Below, piece after piece: positions 33,754-43,075 of a stretch of 64,000 bases of DNA. The DNA lies in assembly GCA_949282305.1 (NCBI GenBank), contig CASDPB010000121.1:46382-110381 (forward strand). The letters are read 5' to 3'. The stretch comes from an uncultured Lentisphaeria bacterium. GTDB lineage: Bacteria > Verrucomicrobiota > Lentisphaeria > Victivallales > UBA1829. The position numbers were made by a program, and so were the translations under genes. Each line of letters begins with the position of its first letter. Position 1 is the first letter of the stretch. The notes beneath the pieces are model-generated. The model saw nothing but the letters and a program-made list of their open reading frames with translations, had not been told where the DNA came from and made no database searches.

Positions 33754-33765
33754 ACTCCCGCTGAT

Positions 33766-34620
33766 TCAGTGCCCGCTTCTGCCGAGGACCGGTGATTTCA
33801 CCTCAATGCGTTTCCCTGTTTTGCGGTTTTCCTCCGCTTCCGCAATTGCCTGCTTCAGCATCTCCGCCATCGGTGTGATTGACTTTTCCAGATTTTCGAC
33901 GCCGCGTTCCGCCGTGGCGTATTCCGGGTAGCCCATGACGCCGACCTTGATTTCCGGGCGCTGGCGGGTCGTTGCGATTTCCTGCGGCTTTCCGCTGAGC
34001 GTCGTGCATATCTGGTAGGCGTCCTGATCATGGCGCATTCTTTCCGCAAGTTCTTTTTCGTCAAGTTCGAGCTGGTCGAGCTGAACCAGATTCCGGCGGT
34101 ATGCCAGCATCAGCGAGGTTTCCGCGTCTCCGGCGTGGAAATCGCTTCCGGTCATGCCCGGTTCTTTCGGGCGCTGCCAGAATTCACCGCGGCGGAGTAT
34201 CATAATCATGACCTTTTCCAATGCCGGATTGAGCCATTTCAGGATGCGGAGCGATTCCCTGAGCTGCTCAAGACTCTCGGTGCCGCCGTGCCCCGGGAAA
34301 ATCAGGATGTTCAGGAATCCCTGGTTCGCCAGCGATTCCACGATGTCGCAGATCATGGCGCAGAAAGTGGTCGGGCGCACATTGATCGTGCCGGGGAGCT
34401 GACCGCCGGAGAAACAGTAGTTGAGCGGCGGCGCGACGATGCAGCCGAGCTTTTCCGCCAGCGCATACGAGGGAACCTCCGCATTGTGAATGTCCATGCT
34501 CAGCGGCAGGTGATAGCCGTGCTGTTCGACGACTCCGTAAGGCAGGATGATGGTCTGGTTGGTTTTGAGATACTCGCGTATCTCCTTGACGGTCATTTCG
34601 CCCATTGCGTGCGTTCTCAT
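33766..34620 (-). CDS. Creatininase family amidohydrolase
   Basis: A 284-residue protein of the creatininase family, metal-dependent hydrolases that open cyclic amides (creatinine, or related rings in cofactor pathways). Metal ligands are visible: Glu and His in GVVEQHGYHLPLSMD with the Asp of SMDIHN, His in FPGHGGTESL, and the late Glu in SDFHAGDAETSLML. Natural substrate unknown. It follows the GntR regulator by 18 bases, so it is its likely target. GGAG lies nine bases upstream of the ATG. Confidence 0.85.
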   Translation of the reverse strand: MRTHAMGEMTVKEIREYLKTNQTIILPYGVVEQHGYHLPLSMDIHNAEVPSYALAEKLGCIVAPPLNYCFSGGQLPGTINVRPTTFCAMICDIVESLANQGFLNILIFPGHGGTESLEQLRESLRILKWLNPALEKVMIMILRRGEFWQRPKEPGMTGSDFHAGDAETSLMLAYRRNLVQLDQLELDEKELAERMRHDQDAYQICTTLSGKPQEIATTRQRPEIKVGVMGYPEYATAERGVENLEKSITPMAEMLKQAIAEAEENRKTGKRIEVKSPVLGRSGH

Positions 34621-34638
34621 CTTGAAGTGCTCCTCTGG

Positions 34639-35700
34639 TTATTGAAATGAATCTATGAATGGTTTGATGGCATAATCAACCGGCTCTCCTGTGAAATTCT
34701 TCAATCTGCGGACCGCCTCCGCTCCCAGCTCGCGGAAATTGAAGTTGATGCCGGGCACCCGCCGCGGCAGACGTGTGCTGTAAGGTGTCTCGCAGTAGGT
34801 CAGGATCCTGACACTTTCCGGAAGCCCGAGATTTTCATTCAATGTGCGCGAATAGTCGAACCGATGCAGATACGGCGCCTGTAAAAACAAACCGTCGAAC
34901 CGGTGGCGGCGATAGAGCGCATTCAATTCTCTTTTGTATTTCCGGTCGTGTTCCTCTTTTGTGAAAAAGACGGTTTCATGACAGGGGGCGTCCGGAAAAA
35001 AATCGAATCCTCCCTGATCTTCCCCCGCGTAATTCTGTGCGATGATACAGGTCTTTCCGCATTCATACTCCGTGCGCAGAAAGGTGTCCGCCTCCCTCAT
35101 GACGGCGGCGACATCGTCATGGAGATGAATCCAGCGGTCCGTGAATTCGCGGCATCCTCTGCACCGGTTTTCATTGCCGAGCGTGATCAGCGCGACGCTC
35201 GTTCCCCGTTCTTTCAGAAATTGAAACAGCGGGCGGTACCAGAGTGTGAATACAATGACTTTGCCGGATTCCTTCAGATGGGAAAGTGAATGCCAGTCGA
35301 TGTCGTCATTTCTGTTTGTCGGCGATACCGCGATTGTCTCAATACGGAGTTTCTGCCTGCCGCCTTCCGTCATGGCGCCGCAGAGCATTTCCCGCGTGAT
35401 CAGCGAAGTCCGGTAACCGATTCTGTCCGCGATGATGTCTGCGCACGGCAGCAGGAATGTGATGACATTGTCCTGTTCCTTCTCCTGTGCGCGGATGAAG
35501 GTGCCTTTTCCGGGAATGCGTTCTATCAGTTGTTCATCCTCAAGGATCCTGAGTGCGTCACGGAGTGTGTCCCGGGCGACATTGAGACGGCGTGCAAGTT
35601 CCTGCTCCGTCGGCATACGGCTCCCCGGAGCGGCGATTCCGCTTAGAATCCTCGCTCTGAATTCGTTTACGATTTTGTCTCTTTTTGCCGGCGGCCGCAT
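34639..35700 (-). CDS. GntR-family regulator with sugar-binding-type effector domain
   Basis: A 353-residue regulator. Residues 8-75 are a GntR winged helix (MPTEQELARRLNVARDTLRD is the HTH core, then EDEQLIERIPGKGTFI the wing). The C-terminal part has a weak LacI/GalR-like sensor fold (VITFLLPCADIIADR, GLPESVRILTYCETPY, PGINFNFRELGAEAVRRL). Metal or redox use of CRGC is possible but unproved. First gene of a two-gene unit with the creatininase-family gene. A palindrome 25 bases upstream is a likely autoregulatory site. Confidence 0.85.
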   Translation of the reverse strand: MRPPAKRDKIVNEFRARILSGIAAPGSRMPTEQELARRLNVARDTLRDALRILEDEQLIERIPGKGTFIRAQEKEQDNVITFLLPCADIIADRIGYRTSLITREMLCGAMTEGGRQKLRIETIAVSPTNRNDDIDWHSLSHLKESGKVIVFTLWYRPLFQFLKERGTSVALITLGNENRCRGCREFTDRWIHLHDDVAAVMREADTFLRTEYECGKTCIIAQNYAGEDQGGFDFFPDAPCHETVFFTKEEHDRKYKRELNALYRRHRFDGLFLQAPYLHRFDYSRTLNENLGLPESVRILTYCETPYSTRLPRRVPGINFNFRELGAEAVRRLKNFTGEPVDYAIKPFIDSFQ

Positions 35701-35724
35701 AATTCTCTTCCTTGTCTGCTTATC

Positions 35725-35746
35725 AAGTATAAACTCCGGTATACTT
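35725..35746. promoter_or_regulatory. Candidate operator of the second GntR gene
   Basis: AAGTATA-N8-TATACTT, a perfect 7-bp palindrome 25 bases upstream of the regulator ATG at 35700. Confidence 0.5.
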
Positions 35747-36052
35747 AAGTGTCAAGGGAAGATTGATGTTTTTTTTGAAAAATCTGATTTCCGGCAGTTC
35801 TTCTATCGTATTGCAAATAGTTTTCGCAGGGAGAGGAAAACGGTTTTCGCAGATCATGCGGGGACTGGCGGGGACAAAATCAATATCAGTGTCGATTGTT
35901 CGTCCGACGGGTATTTCATCGTTGTTGAAAAAATGTTCTTCTTGTTTCATGCTGTAAGCGGCATTTTGTTTTTCCGCAGACCTTTGCTGCTGTTTTGATT
36001 TAGCGGAATTCCCGGGCTTATGGCATTCAGATGATGAAACCTGTTTCGACAC

Positions 36053-36080
36053 TTGCAATCTGCAGACTGCGGGATATAGT
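36053..36080 (+). promoter_or_regulatory. Promoter of the secreted-protein gene
   Basis: TTGCAA (36053-36058), 16-base spacer, TATAGT (36075-36080). Predicted start near 36087, where a small hairpin AAGGG-GGT-CCCTT opens the transcript. Confidence 0.55.
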
Positions 36081-36159
36081 AAACTCAAGGGGGTCCCTTA
36101 TACCGATCTTTCAATAAATAGCTTATTCAATGCAGCCTGAATGAGAACAGGAGAATGAT

Positions 36160-36681
36160 ATGAACTGTTTTTTTTGTGTCATTCAGATATTTTTTCTATA
36201 TTTTTTCTCTGTTTTATCGGCAAATGGGGATGACGGAATGGAACAAAACATTTTACTGACCAAAGAAAATATAAACATTCAGGCGCACATGAAACAAAAG
36301 ACATATCGACCTGATGAGAAGATTATTTTGACTATTACTTTAGAAAATAACTCTTCTACAAAGATAATTTTTATGGACACCAATGTTATGCAGAATTTTT
36401 CCTGGAAAATCAAGAACAGAAAAACGAAACAGCCTATTGAACTTACTCATATAGGTCAGGCTTTCTTAAAGACATCTTTTTTCAGGAGGATCATTCTGTC
36501 TGTGCAACCTCACACCAGTCATACTTGTTCTATCATGATGAATGATTTTTTTATTTTCAATAGGGAAGCGATCTACGATATTACAATCAGTGGAAGTTTT
36601 CTCAAAAATCAGAAAAAAGTAGAATATAAAATTGAGGGGCTTTCGGTTAAAGTATCAGCGCGTCCGGATGGCTTTCGGTGA
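36160..36681 (+). CDS. Secreted Ig-like beta-sandwich protein, AT-rich
   Basis: Unrecognised 173-residue protein with a signal peptide (MNCFFCVIQIFFLYFFSVLS) and a beta-rich body; KTYRPDEKIILTITLENNSS is the usual opening strand pair of cadherin/BsuPI-like proteinase-inhibitor folds. Composition is far more AT-rich than its flanks, which points to horizontal transfer. AGGAG lies about seven bases before the ATG. Single gene with its own promoter. Function unknown. Confidence 0.65.
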   Translation: MNCFFCVIQIFFLYFFSVLSANGDDGMEQNILLTKENINIQAHMKQKTYRPDEKIILTITLENNSSTKIIFMDTNVMQNFSWKIKNRKTKQPIELTHIGQAFLKTSFFRRIILSVQPHTSHTCSIMMNDFFIFNREAIYDITISGSFLKNQKKVEYKIEGLSVKVSARPDGFR

Positions 36682-36820
36682 GGAGCATAATGTCCATGCG
36701 CAACAGTGTGATGCCACCCTTGACAAACAGTCTATCCGTCAGAAAACACAGCTGCGGCGAAACGGCTATATGCCCGCATGTCTTCATCTGATGAGAATAT
36801 TGAACGGCAAAATCCTGATG

Positions 36821-36857
36821 AAAAAACGCAGGGCTTCATACGGACGGAAACCCTGCG
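36821..36857 (-). terminator. Rho-independent terminator after hisF
   Basis: Minus strand CGCAGGG-N17-CCCTGCG followed by six T; 24 bases after the hisF stop at 36881. Confidence 0.85.
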
Positions 36858-36880
36858 GATTTTCATTTCCCTGAACTGGA

Positions 36881-37645
36881 TTACGGCTTGACCAGAACCC
36901 CGTTCTCCTTGAGATAATTCTTCAATTCCGGAATGTCGATCATGTGGAAGTGAAACACGGAGGCGGCAAGCAGAACCTGCGCTCCCGCTTTGACCGCGTC
37001 AAGGAAATGCTCCATTTTACCTGCGCCGCCGGAAGCGACGATTTTCGCCTTGCAGACTTCCGCCATCGCTCTGATGACAGGCAGATCATAGCCGGTTCTG
37101 GCGCCGTCCCCCGCCTTGCTGGTCGGCAGAATCACCTGAACTCCGTAATCGTCCACCCGTTTTGCCCACTCCAGGGCGTCGAATCCCGTAGCGGTGCGTC
37201 CTCCGTCGATATAGACCTCATAACCGGACGGCATCGCCTTGTTGACGTCCACGTCAATTGCAACAGTGACCGCCGCGGCGCCGAATTCGCGGATCATGGC
37301 GGGGATAATTTCAGGTTTGCGGAATGCCGCGCTGCTGGTCGACACCTTGTTGGCTCCGGCGCGGAGCACCAGTTCCGCCGATTTAACATCGGAAATGCCG
37401 CCGCCGACCGTAAACGGGACAGTGCAGACTTCTGAAACACGCCGGACAACGTCCAGCAGCGTACCGCGGTTTTCCACGGTTGCCGTAATGTCCAGCAGCG
37501 CAAGCTCGTCGGCGCCTGCCGCGCAATAAGCGCGCGCACATTCCACGGGATCACCGGCGTCCGCAATATCCACAAAGTGCACCCCTTTGACGACACGTCC
37601 GTTGCGCATGTCGAGGCACGGCATGATGATTACAGGTTCTTCCAT
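36881..37645 (-). CDS. hisF: Imidazole glycerol phosphate synthase cyclase subunit
   Basis: HisF makes imidazole glycerol phosphate and AICAR from PRFAR using ammonia from HisH. The 254-residue barrel has the catalytic Asp in MPCLDMRNGRVVKG, the phosphate loops VGGGISDVKSAE and ASGGAGKMEHF, and AIDVDVNKA (second catalytic Asp region). The usual TSIDRDGT-type loop reads TSKAGDGARTGYD here. No hisH or other his gene is adjacent, so a related amidotransferase-partner role, as in sugar modification, cannot be ruled out. Operon with the MBL-fold gene, 21 bases upstream; terminator follows. Confidence 0.85.
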   Translation of the reverse strand: MEEPVIIMPCLDMRNGRVVKGVHFVDIADAGDPVECARAYCAAGADELALLDITATVENRGTLLDVVRRVSEVCTVPFTVGGGISDVKSAELVLRAGANKVSTSSAAFRKPEIIPAMIREFGAAAVTVAIDVDVNKAMPSGYEVYIDGGRTATGFDALEWAKRVDDYGVQVILPTSKAGDGARTGYDLPVIRAMAEVCKAKIVASGGAGKMEHFLDAVKAGAQVLLAASVFHFHMIDIPELKNYLKENGVLVKP

Positions 37646-37666
37646 TGTTCTCCTTCTCCTGTCAGC

Positions 37667-38509
37667 TTAAAGTTCCAGTTCCATTCCGTCGAAACCGACT
37701 TCGATTCCGTACGGGTTATAATGTGCTTCAAGTTCCGCGTGAGTCGCTCTGCCGTTATGGGAAAAATGATTGACGACATACCTTGTTCTGCCATCAATAC
37801 ACCCCATCGCTTCCAGACGCTGTTTCGTTTCCAGAACGAATTTTCCGCTCATGTGTCCGTTACGGTTGTCCTGAATTCCGCCGGTGCAGTCACTGATGAC
37901 CAGATCGAACCGGAACTTCTTCTCCGCCAGAAAATTCCAGTCTTCCTCCGGAAACACGCCGGTATCGTTGGCAATCAGAATCCACTTGTCCTCATAGCGG
38001 ATTGCATAGATCATCGGTTTTTCCGTCGGCATGTGATTTGCGTGCATAGGATAAAATGTCATGTCCTCTTCCGGCAGTTCCACGGGTTCAAATGCCGTGA
38101 TCAGAACCGGGTTCAGCCGGAATTTTCCGTAATCGCAGCGGTGTTTTGCGAAATGGACATTGATTGCGTCCATCACTCCCGGATTGCCGTAGATGTTCAG
38201 GACGCTGTCCTCCGGTACGATGGAAAATCCCGGCATACGGTAATCAAGAAGCCAGGGATAGAAATGATCCTCGTGGCTGTGGGTAATGAAAAGATGCCTG
38301 AGATTTTCAGAATGAAGGCGGTATTTGAATTCCTGCGCCATGGTGTCCGGCCCGAAATCCACGCGGACATGTTCATTGAGCTTGTAGGCTGTGCGCATAC
38401 GGATGTCTTTGCCGCCGTTTTTCCAGGCATCCGCGCATACCCGGCAGTTGCAGAACATCGCGGGAATTCCCTCTGCCGCGGCACTGCCCAGAATGGTCAA
38501 CTTTTTCAT
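37667..38509 (-). CDS. MBL-fold metallohydrolase, PhnP-like
   Basis: A 280-residue metallo-beta-lactamase-fold phosphodiesterase-type protein. The metal motif is HLFITHSHEDHFYPW, with further ligands in WILIANDTG and the final VVNHFSHNG. The N-terminal LTILGSAAAEGIPAMFCNC and the CRVC segment resemble PhnP and CoA/pyrroloquinoline-related cyclic phosphodiesterases. Substrate unknown. ATG 38509 has GGAG seven bases upstream; GTG at 38515 is an alternative. Co-transcribed with hisF. Confidence 0.87.
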   Translation of the reverse strand: MKKLTILGSAAAEGIPAMFCNCRVCADAWKNGGKDIRMRTAYKLNEHVRVDFGPDTMAQEFKYRLHSENLRHLFITHSHEDHFYPWLLDYRMPGFSIVPEDSVLNIYGNPGVMDAINVHFAKHRCDYGKFRLNPVLITAFEPVELPEEDMTFYPMHANHMPTEKPMIYAIRYEDKWILIANDTGVFPEEDWNFLAEKKFRFDLVISDCTGGIQDNRNGHMSGKFVLETKQRLEAMGCIDGRTRYVVNHFSHNGRATHAELEAHYNPYGIEVGFDGMELEL

Positions 38510-38609
38510 TTTCACTCCTTTTCCCTGTTAACCTTGAAATGAATTCCCTTATTATAAGCGTTCCGTTTCGATTTTCAATCCGGGTTCCGGAAGAAACGGA
38601 GAAAATCGG

Positions 38610-38630
38610 CGGTTCCCTCGAACCGTTTTT
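38610..38630. terminator. Hairpin downstream of the MATE gene, possibly bidirectional
   Basis: CGGTTC-CCTC-GAACCG followed by five T on the plus strand; on the minus strand CCGATTTTC follows. It lies 55 bases past the MATE stop at 38686. Confidence 0.5.
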
Positions 38631-38685
38631 CCATGAACGGCGGCTTCCCCGGAAAGGAACGGCATCACGCAGAGCTGCCGCGGGA

Positions 38686-40113
38686 TTATTTCGGACCGCC
38701 CAGATAACGGAAGCCTCTTGGAACACCCGGTCCCAGCCTGCTCCATGCAACGGAACGGCTGCTGCACTGGCTGCGGATCATCCGCCGGCAGATCCAGTAA
38801 AGCATTCCGCCGCTGACCATCGCGGCAAGCAACCATGAGATCGGATAGGAAAGCATCAGGTTTTCCATTGTCCGGTGGTGCGGGAATACGGCAAAAACCC
38901 ACCAGACCCGGAACGCGCAGGCGCCGAAGAATGAGATGACAGCCGAAAGAAGCGAATAGCCGAGTCCGCGCAATCCGCCGCTTGCCACGTCCATAAGACC
39001 GCAGAGCACGTATGTCGTGAACAGAATCTTCATCCGCAGCATGCCCCAGGCTATTACCTTCGGATCCGGATTGAATATGGCAAGGAGGAATTCTCCGGCA
39101 AAATAAAATCCCAGCCCCATAATCAGACAAGACACCGCGGCGCATAGAAAACAGCCGTAAAGGCTTTTCAGGATGCGCTTGAACTTTCTGCCGCCCAGGT
39201 TCTGCGCCACAAATGAAATGGCGGTCTGGTGAAAAGCGTAGGAGCCGACATACACAATTCCCTCCAGTCCCAGCACCGCCGTCGTCCCCGCCATCGCCAG
39301 GGAGCCGAACGAGTTGATTGATGATTGAATAATCATATTGGAAACGGCAAAACAGGAGCTCTGAAGTCCGGCGGGAATGCCGATCTTCAGCATTTCCCTG
39401 AAAATCGTGAAATCCACTGCCAGCTTCCTGAGCTGAAGGCGGTAGACGTCATGGGCGGAAAGCAGAGTCTTCAAAATCAGAAACGCCGAGATGCCGTGGG
39501 AAATTGCCGTTGCCAAAGCGACTCCTCCGACATCCATGCCGCATACGATTACAAAGAAGAGGTTCAGCAGGACATTGACAATTCCCGCAATAATCAGGAA
39601 ATAGAGCGGCCTTCTGGTGTCGCCCACCGCCCTCAGAATGGCACAGCCGAAATTATAGAGCATAATGAACGGAATCGCACAGAAGCAGATCCAGATATAG
39701 GTACAGGACATGGGCAGAATCTCTTCCGGGGTATCCATCAGCACCAGCAGCGGCCTGGCGACTGCAAGCCCGAGAATCATCAGCGCAATTCCGCCGAAAA
39801 CTGCAACCGTTATGGATGTGTGAACCGTGCGGCTCATTCCGTCATGGTCCTTCGCTCCGAAAAAGCGGGCGGCAAGAACGTTTGTCCCGATGGAAATGCC
39901 GATGAATATGTTGATGACAAGGGAATTCAGGTTCATCGTTGCACCGACCGCCGCCATCGCCTCATGGGGGGCATAATGCCCGATCACGATCAGATCCGCG
40001 GCATTGAAAAGCAGCTGAAGGATATAGGTGAACATCAGCGGCAGGGCAAAAAGGACGATCTTTCCGAACAATGGCCCGTGGCACATGTCAATTTGATATT
40101 TATCGGTTGTCAT
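38686..40113 (-). CDS. MATE-family efflux transporter
   Basis: A 475-residue inner-membrane protein with twelve predicted helices in two MATE halves. The openings are PLFGKIVLFALPLMFTYILQ and LLKIGIPAGLQSSCFAVSNM-like; ARFFGAKDHDGMSRTVH and FVAQNLGGRKFKRILK are the paired loops of the family. It should expel cationic drugs or metabolites using a Na+ or H+ gradient; substrate unknown. The last 30 residues (after MIRSQCSS) are a polar Arg-rich tail. Single gene, divergent neighbours on neither side. Confidence 0.9.
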   Translation of the reverse strand: MTTDKYQIDMCHGPLFGKIVLFALPLMFTYILQLLFNAADLIVIGHYAPHEAMAAVGATMNLNSLVINIFIGISIGTNVLAARFFGAKDHDGMSRTVHTSITVAVFGGIALMILGLAVARPLLVLMDTPEEILPMSCTYIWICFCAIPFIMLYNFGCAILRAVGDTRRPLYFLIIAGIVNVLLNLFFVIVCGMDVGGVALATAISHGISAFLILKTLLSAHDVYRLQLRKLAVDFTIFREMLKIGIPAGLQSSCFAVSNMIIQSSINSFGSLAMAGTTAVLGLEGIVYVGSYAFHQTAISFVAQNLGGRKFKRILKSLYGCFLCAAVSCLIMGLGFYFAGEFLLAIFNPDPKVIAWGMLRMKILFTTYVLCGLMDVASGGLRGLGYSLLSAVISFFGACAFRVWWVFAVFPHHRTMENLMLSYPISWLLAAMVSGGMLYWICRRMIRSQCSSRSVAWSRLGPGVPRGFRYLGGPK

Positions 40114-40316
40114 TTGTCATTCCGGTTTCTTAGGATGATTCTGCATAAAGTGAATAATATAGCATCAAACATCTGGAGAGGCAAATGCAAAAGCGTTTTC
40201 CGGAAACAGGGAGAATCCCGCATCTGCCGTTTTGTCTCCCGTACATGAAAGTACATGGAAAGCGGAATGGAAAAGACCTGCTTTCCAATCCGCTTCCATA
40301 CAGGCGCGGCAGACCG

Positions 40317-42995
40317 TCATTCAAAAATCAGCCAGCCCGCACATTTCGGGTTATAGTCCCGGTGAAGCAGACGGCTTGTCCATGGTTCACGCTTTACCCA
40401 GCCGTCCGTTCCGCTCCACAGGTTGAACCGCATCGGGAAGTTCTTGCGGCGGAAACCTTCAAAAACATCCATCGGAATCCGGATTGTCAGCCTGCCGTTT
40501 TCACGCACATACTCCAAGACCGGGATCTGCCGGAACACGAAGGAGTAAAGAACCGGATTGCCGGACTGGTCGAAATCAATGCGGACAGGCGGCCAGAGAC
40601 GGCATGGTTCAATTTCCAGGGAAAAAGCCTTGCCTTCGCTGCCTTCCACCGCAATGGAAAGTGTTTTTTCGTCGTAATATGAGGTCCAGCTGATGCCGGT
40701 GTTCCCCGCCTTTTCCATTGTTTCCGCGGGCGCACCCTTCCGGCAGACGGTCTTTGCACCGGTCGGATTTTCGCCGGTATATTCCGCAATGAACGGAGCA
40801 TCCGGGCTGAATTTCGGAAAGTCCGTGTCAAGAAGCTGTTCCAGCAGGGCGACACGAGCCTCCAGCTTTTCCGGGAAAAACAGATACCCTTCCGCTTCGG
40901 AGTGATACCCCAGACGCGAATCCTGCTCGCAGAGCCGCTTCATGGCTTTTGAATTCCGTATCTCGTCCAGCACAATTTCACGCAGAGCCTTCAGATTGTC
41001 CCTGCGCTCGAAGAACATCTCTTCCCGCAGGGAATAGAATGTCAGCAGATTCAAGGTGCTGCGCATCTGAAGTGAAATCGCCTGCGCAAGATTGATGTCC
41101 GCACTCCTGGCGGGATCATCGGCATATTTGGCGCGCAGAGATTCCAGAATGTCCGTTCCTTTCTGCCAGAGTTCATACATTTCGCGGCAAAGCGTCAGTC
41201 CCTCCTCCAGCGTATGCTGGTAGATCAGGCATTCTCCGATGCGGTCGCCGCTGACTTCGGGAAAATTCTTCAGAATCCAGCTCGGGGAAATCGGTTCGTC
41301 CACCGGGAAAAGATGCAGCGGCCACACAATGGAATGATGAAGCGGTCCGAACCACTCGAATGCAATGTTCCCCGGAAATTTCCGATAGCCTTCCGAAAAG
41401 TACTTCCACGCTTTCACGACTTCCGGCGTGTCTTTGCGCCAGTCCGGACGCGCAAGCATTGTCAGGAATTCGTCCTCGGACTGCGGAAACGGATCGAACG
41501 AGAGTTCGCCGGCCGCCTTGTTCATGAGTCCCGGATAATTTCCGAAATACCAGCACTGCATCGCCGCATAGACGCCGAGTTCGTGCATGACCTTATACTT
41601 TTCATAAAGATTGCCCGGAACAGGAATGAACGGGACGGAGGCATTTTCGTGCGAACAGCCGACCTGCAGTTTGGCCGCCGCCTTTCTGTTGTGCGCGGCA
41701 ATGTGCCGGAACAGTTCGGAGGGCCCGATGTAAGCCAGGGAATAATCGAACACATGCCGTCCTTTGCCGAGCTGCTCCACAATGCCGCCGGACTCGAAAT
41801 TGAACATGATACCGCTTTCCTCCGGCCATTTGGAGGCGGCTTCCTCCAGCCGTTTCATGAAATCGGAACCGTCGCGCTGTCCCGGAGCGTAAAACCAACC
41901 GATGAATTCCGCTTCCGGGCTGACTTTGTGTATTGCCTTTGTCATCACCTCGGCAAGCTCGCGGTAAATATCGGCGGGATCGCGTCCGGAACAGCGCGGA
42001 CAGCGGCAATGCACCTCGTCATAGAGCATGTGGCTGATGCACGCCCCGTTGTCCTCACCGAACATGATGTTGATCACGCCTCCCAGATCCGGCACCGCGC
42101 TGAAAAGCCGTGTCAGCGACTCTTCAATATATTTCCTGCCTGTTACCGTCGAAGTGCAGAAAAAGCCAAATCCGTCATGACTGTCGCCGATCAGTTCAGG
42201 GTGATTCTCCGCGTCTTTCGCAGGAACGGAAAAAGGCGTATTCCCAAACAGCTTCGGCTCGCTGAAAAAGACGTAGATCCTGATTCCGAAACGGGCACAA
42301 CGTTTCACGGTCAGACGGAGTTTCTCAAAACGCTTTTCCGACTCCCCGCCGCGTCCCGGGAAAACGCTTGAAGGCAGATCCCGGAAATACATCGTAAGCC
42401 ACAAGCCGTTGACTCCTTCATGCGCCAGCTTGTTCAAATATTCATCGGGATAGTAGTTGATGTCATTGGTCAGTTCGTCGATGAAAAATGGAGGACGGTA
42501 AGTCGGACCGAAGAAACAGCGGGAAATGCGATGTTTCACGAACGGGCGGCGTCTCCACTCGCCGGCAGTGACGGAGGGACCCTCCGCTTCGCAGATGCGA
42601 TCCTCCAGAAAATACACGCCCCGGCGCATTCCGTCCCTGTCTGCGGCTTTTACAACGCAGGAATCCGCATGGACGGCAACGGAGTATTCTTCCCGTCCCA
42701 GAGACGCATCAGGCAGAAAGCGGATCGGATATGTCCCGGTTTTCTCAGCGATCCCTTTGGCTTTCAAGACGCGGCGAAGTGACAGAAACGCCGTTTCCAG
42801 ATTGCCGGTTTCATCCGGGAATTCGATCTGCAGTTCCGCTCCGTTTTTCATGCAGTCCTGCGTTTCGCCCGCAGGACATCCGTTTCCTTCCGTAAAATGA
42901 TAGGACAACGGGCTTTTCAAGTCATTGATGAATGCCATTGATTCATGCGGCGGCTGCGGAATCCGAGAAAACGCCTGGATGTCTTCCTTGTTCAT
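40317..42995 (-). CDS. Glycoside-hydrolase-like protein with GH20/GH67-type N-terminal domain
   Basis: An 892-residue protein. The first ~150 residues resemble the small alpha/beta domain of GH20/GH67/GH84 enzymes (DRDGMRRGVYFLEDRI). A barrel-like part follows (FIDELTNDINYYPDEYLNKL, HEGVNGLWLTMYFRDL, GVINIMFGEDNG; the Glu-Asp pair could be catalytic). A beta-rich C-terminal part (from about residue 700) looks carbohydrate-binding. A CRCPRCSG motif may bind zinc. No signal peptide is visible. Specific family and substrate are unknown. Downstream of an SGNH hydrolase gene by 80 bases. ATG 42995 has AAGGTG upstream. Confidence 0.65.
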   Translation of the reverse strand: MNKEDIQAFSRIPQPPHESMAFINDLKSPLSYHFTEGNGCPAGETQDCMKNGAELQIEFPDETGNLETAFLSLRRVLKAKGIAEKTGTYPIRFLPDASLGREEYSVAVHADSCVVKAADRDGMRRGVYFLEDRICEAEGPSVTAGEWRRRPFVKHRISRCFFGPTYRPPFFIDELTNDINYYPDEYLNKLAHEGVNGLWLTMYFRDLPSSVFPGRGGESEKRFEKLRLTVKRCARFGIRIYVFFSEPKLFGNTPFSVPAKDAENHPELIGDSHDGFGFFCTSTVTGRKYIEESLTRLFSAVPDLGGVINIMFGEDNGACISHMLYDEVHCRCPRCSGRDPADIYRELAEVMTKAIHKVSPEAEFIGWFYAPGQRDGSDFMKRLEEAASKWPEESGIMFNFESGGIVEQLGKGRHVFDYSLAYIGPSELFRHIAAHNRKAAAKLQVGCSHENASVPFIPVPGNLYEKYKVMHELGVYAAMQCWYFGNYPGLMNKAAGELSFDPFPQSEDEFLTMLARPDWRKDTPEVVKAWKYFSEGYRKFPGNIAFEWFGPLHHSIVWPLHLFPVDEPISPSWILKNFPEVSGDRIGECLIYQHTLEEGLTLCREMYELWQKGTDILESLRAKYADDPARSADINLAQAISLQMRSTLNLLTFYSLREEMFFERRDNLKALREIVLDEIRNSKAMKRLCEQDSRLGYHSEAEGYLFFPEKLEARVALLEQLLDTDFPKFSPDAPFIAEYTGENPTGAKTVCRKGAPAETMEKAGNTGISWTSYYDEKTLSIAVEGSEGKAFSLEIEPCRLWPPVRIDFDQSGNPVLYSFVFRQIPVLEYVRENGRLTIRIPMDVFEGFRRKNFPMRFNLWSGTDGWVKREPWTSRLLHRDYNPKCAGWLIFE

Positions 42996-43075
42996 TTTTT
43001 CACCTTGTTTTTTATTGAAACGTTTAAATTGACTTTCAAGAAAAAAATCTGCTTGAAAAGCAGGAAAACAAGCCG

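Larger units (their letters stand above)
33228..33765. other. Intergenic region, 538 bases
   Basis: The first 200 bases hold the rex promoter region and Rex box. Beyond it a 43-codon frame (33417-33548, starts MNSKKNEKFFSDIGTERESA) overlaps by ATGA a Cys-rich frame (33545 onward, CGCLREKFCFRCSGC) that runs into the opposite strand of the creatininase-family gene. Neither has a ribosome site nor a recognised relative. A hairpin GTATCCCGG/CCGGGATAC at 33731-33753 ends the region. Confidence 0.4.
35701..36159. other. Intergenic region, 459 bases
   Basis: Between divergent genes. It holds the operator of the GntR gene and the promoter of the AT-rich secreted-protein gene. Frames on both strands in 35720-36088 have neither ribosome sites nor recognisable proteins; gene decay is possible but not shown. 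Confidence 0.4.

Noticed and set aside
33545..33931. Cys-rich plus-strand frame starting MSGCGCLREKFCFRC
   Set aside because: Most of it is antisense to the creatininase-family gene, it lacks a ribosome site and the cysteines are not in a known pattern.
35723..36088. Frames on both strands in the region between the GntR gene and the secreted-protein gene
   Set aside because: No ribosome sites, no recognisable domain; the region is better explained by promoters and an operator.
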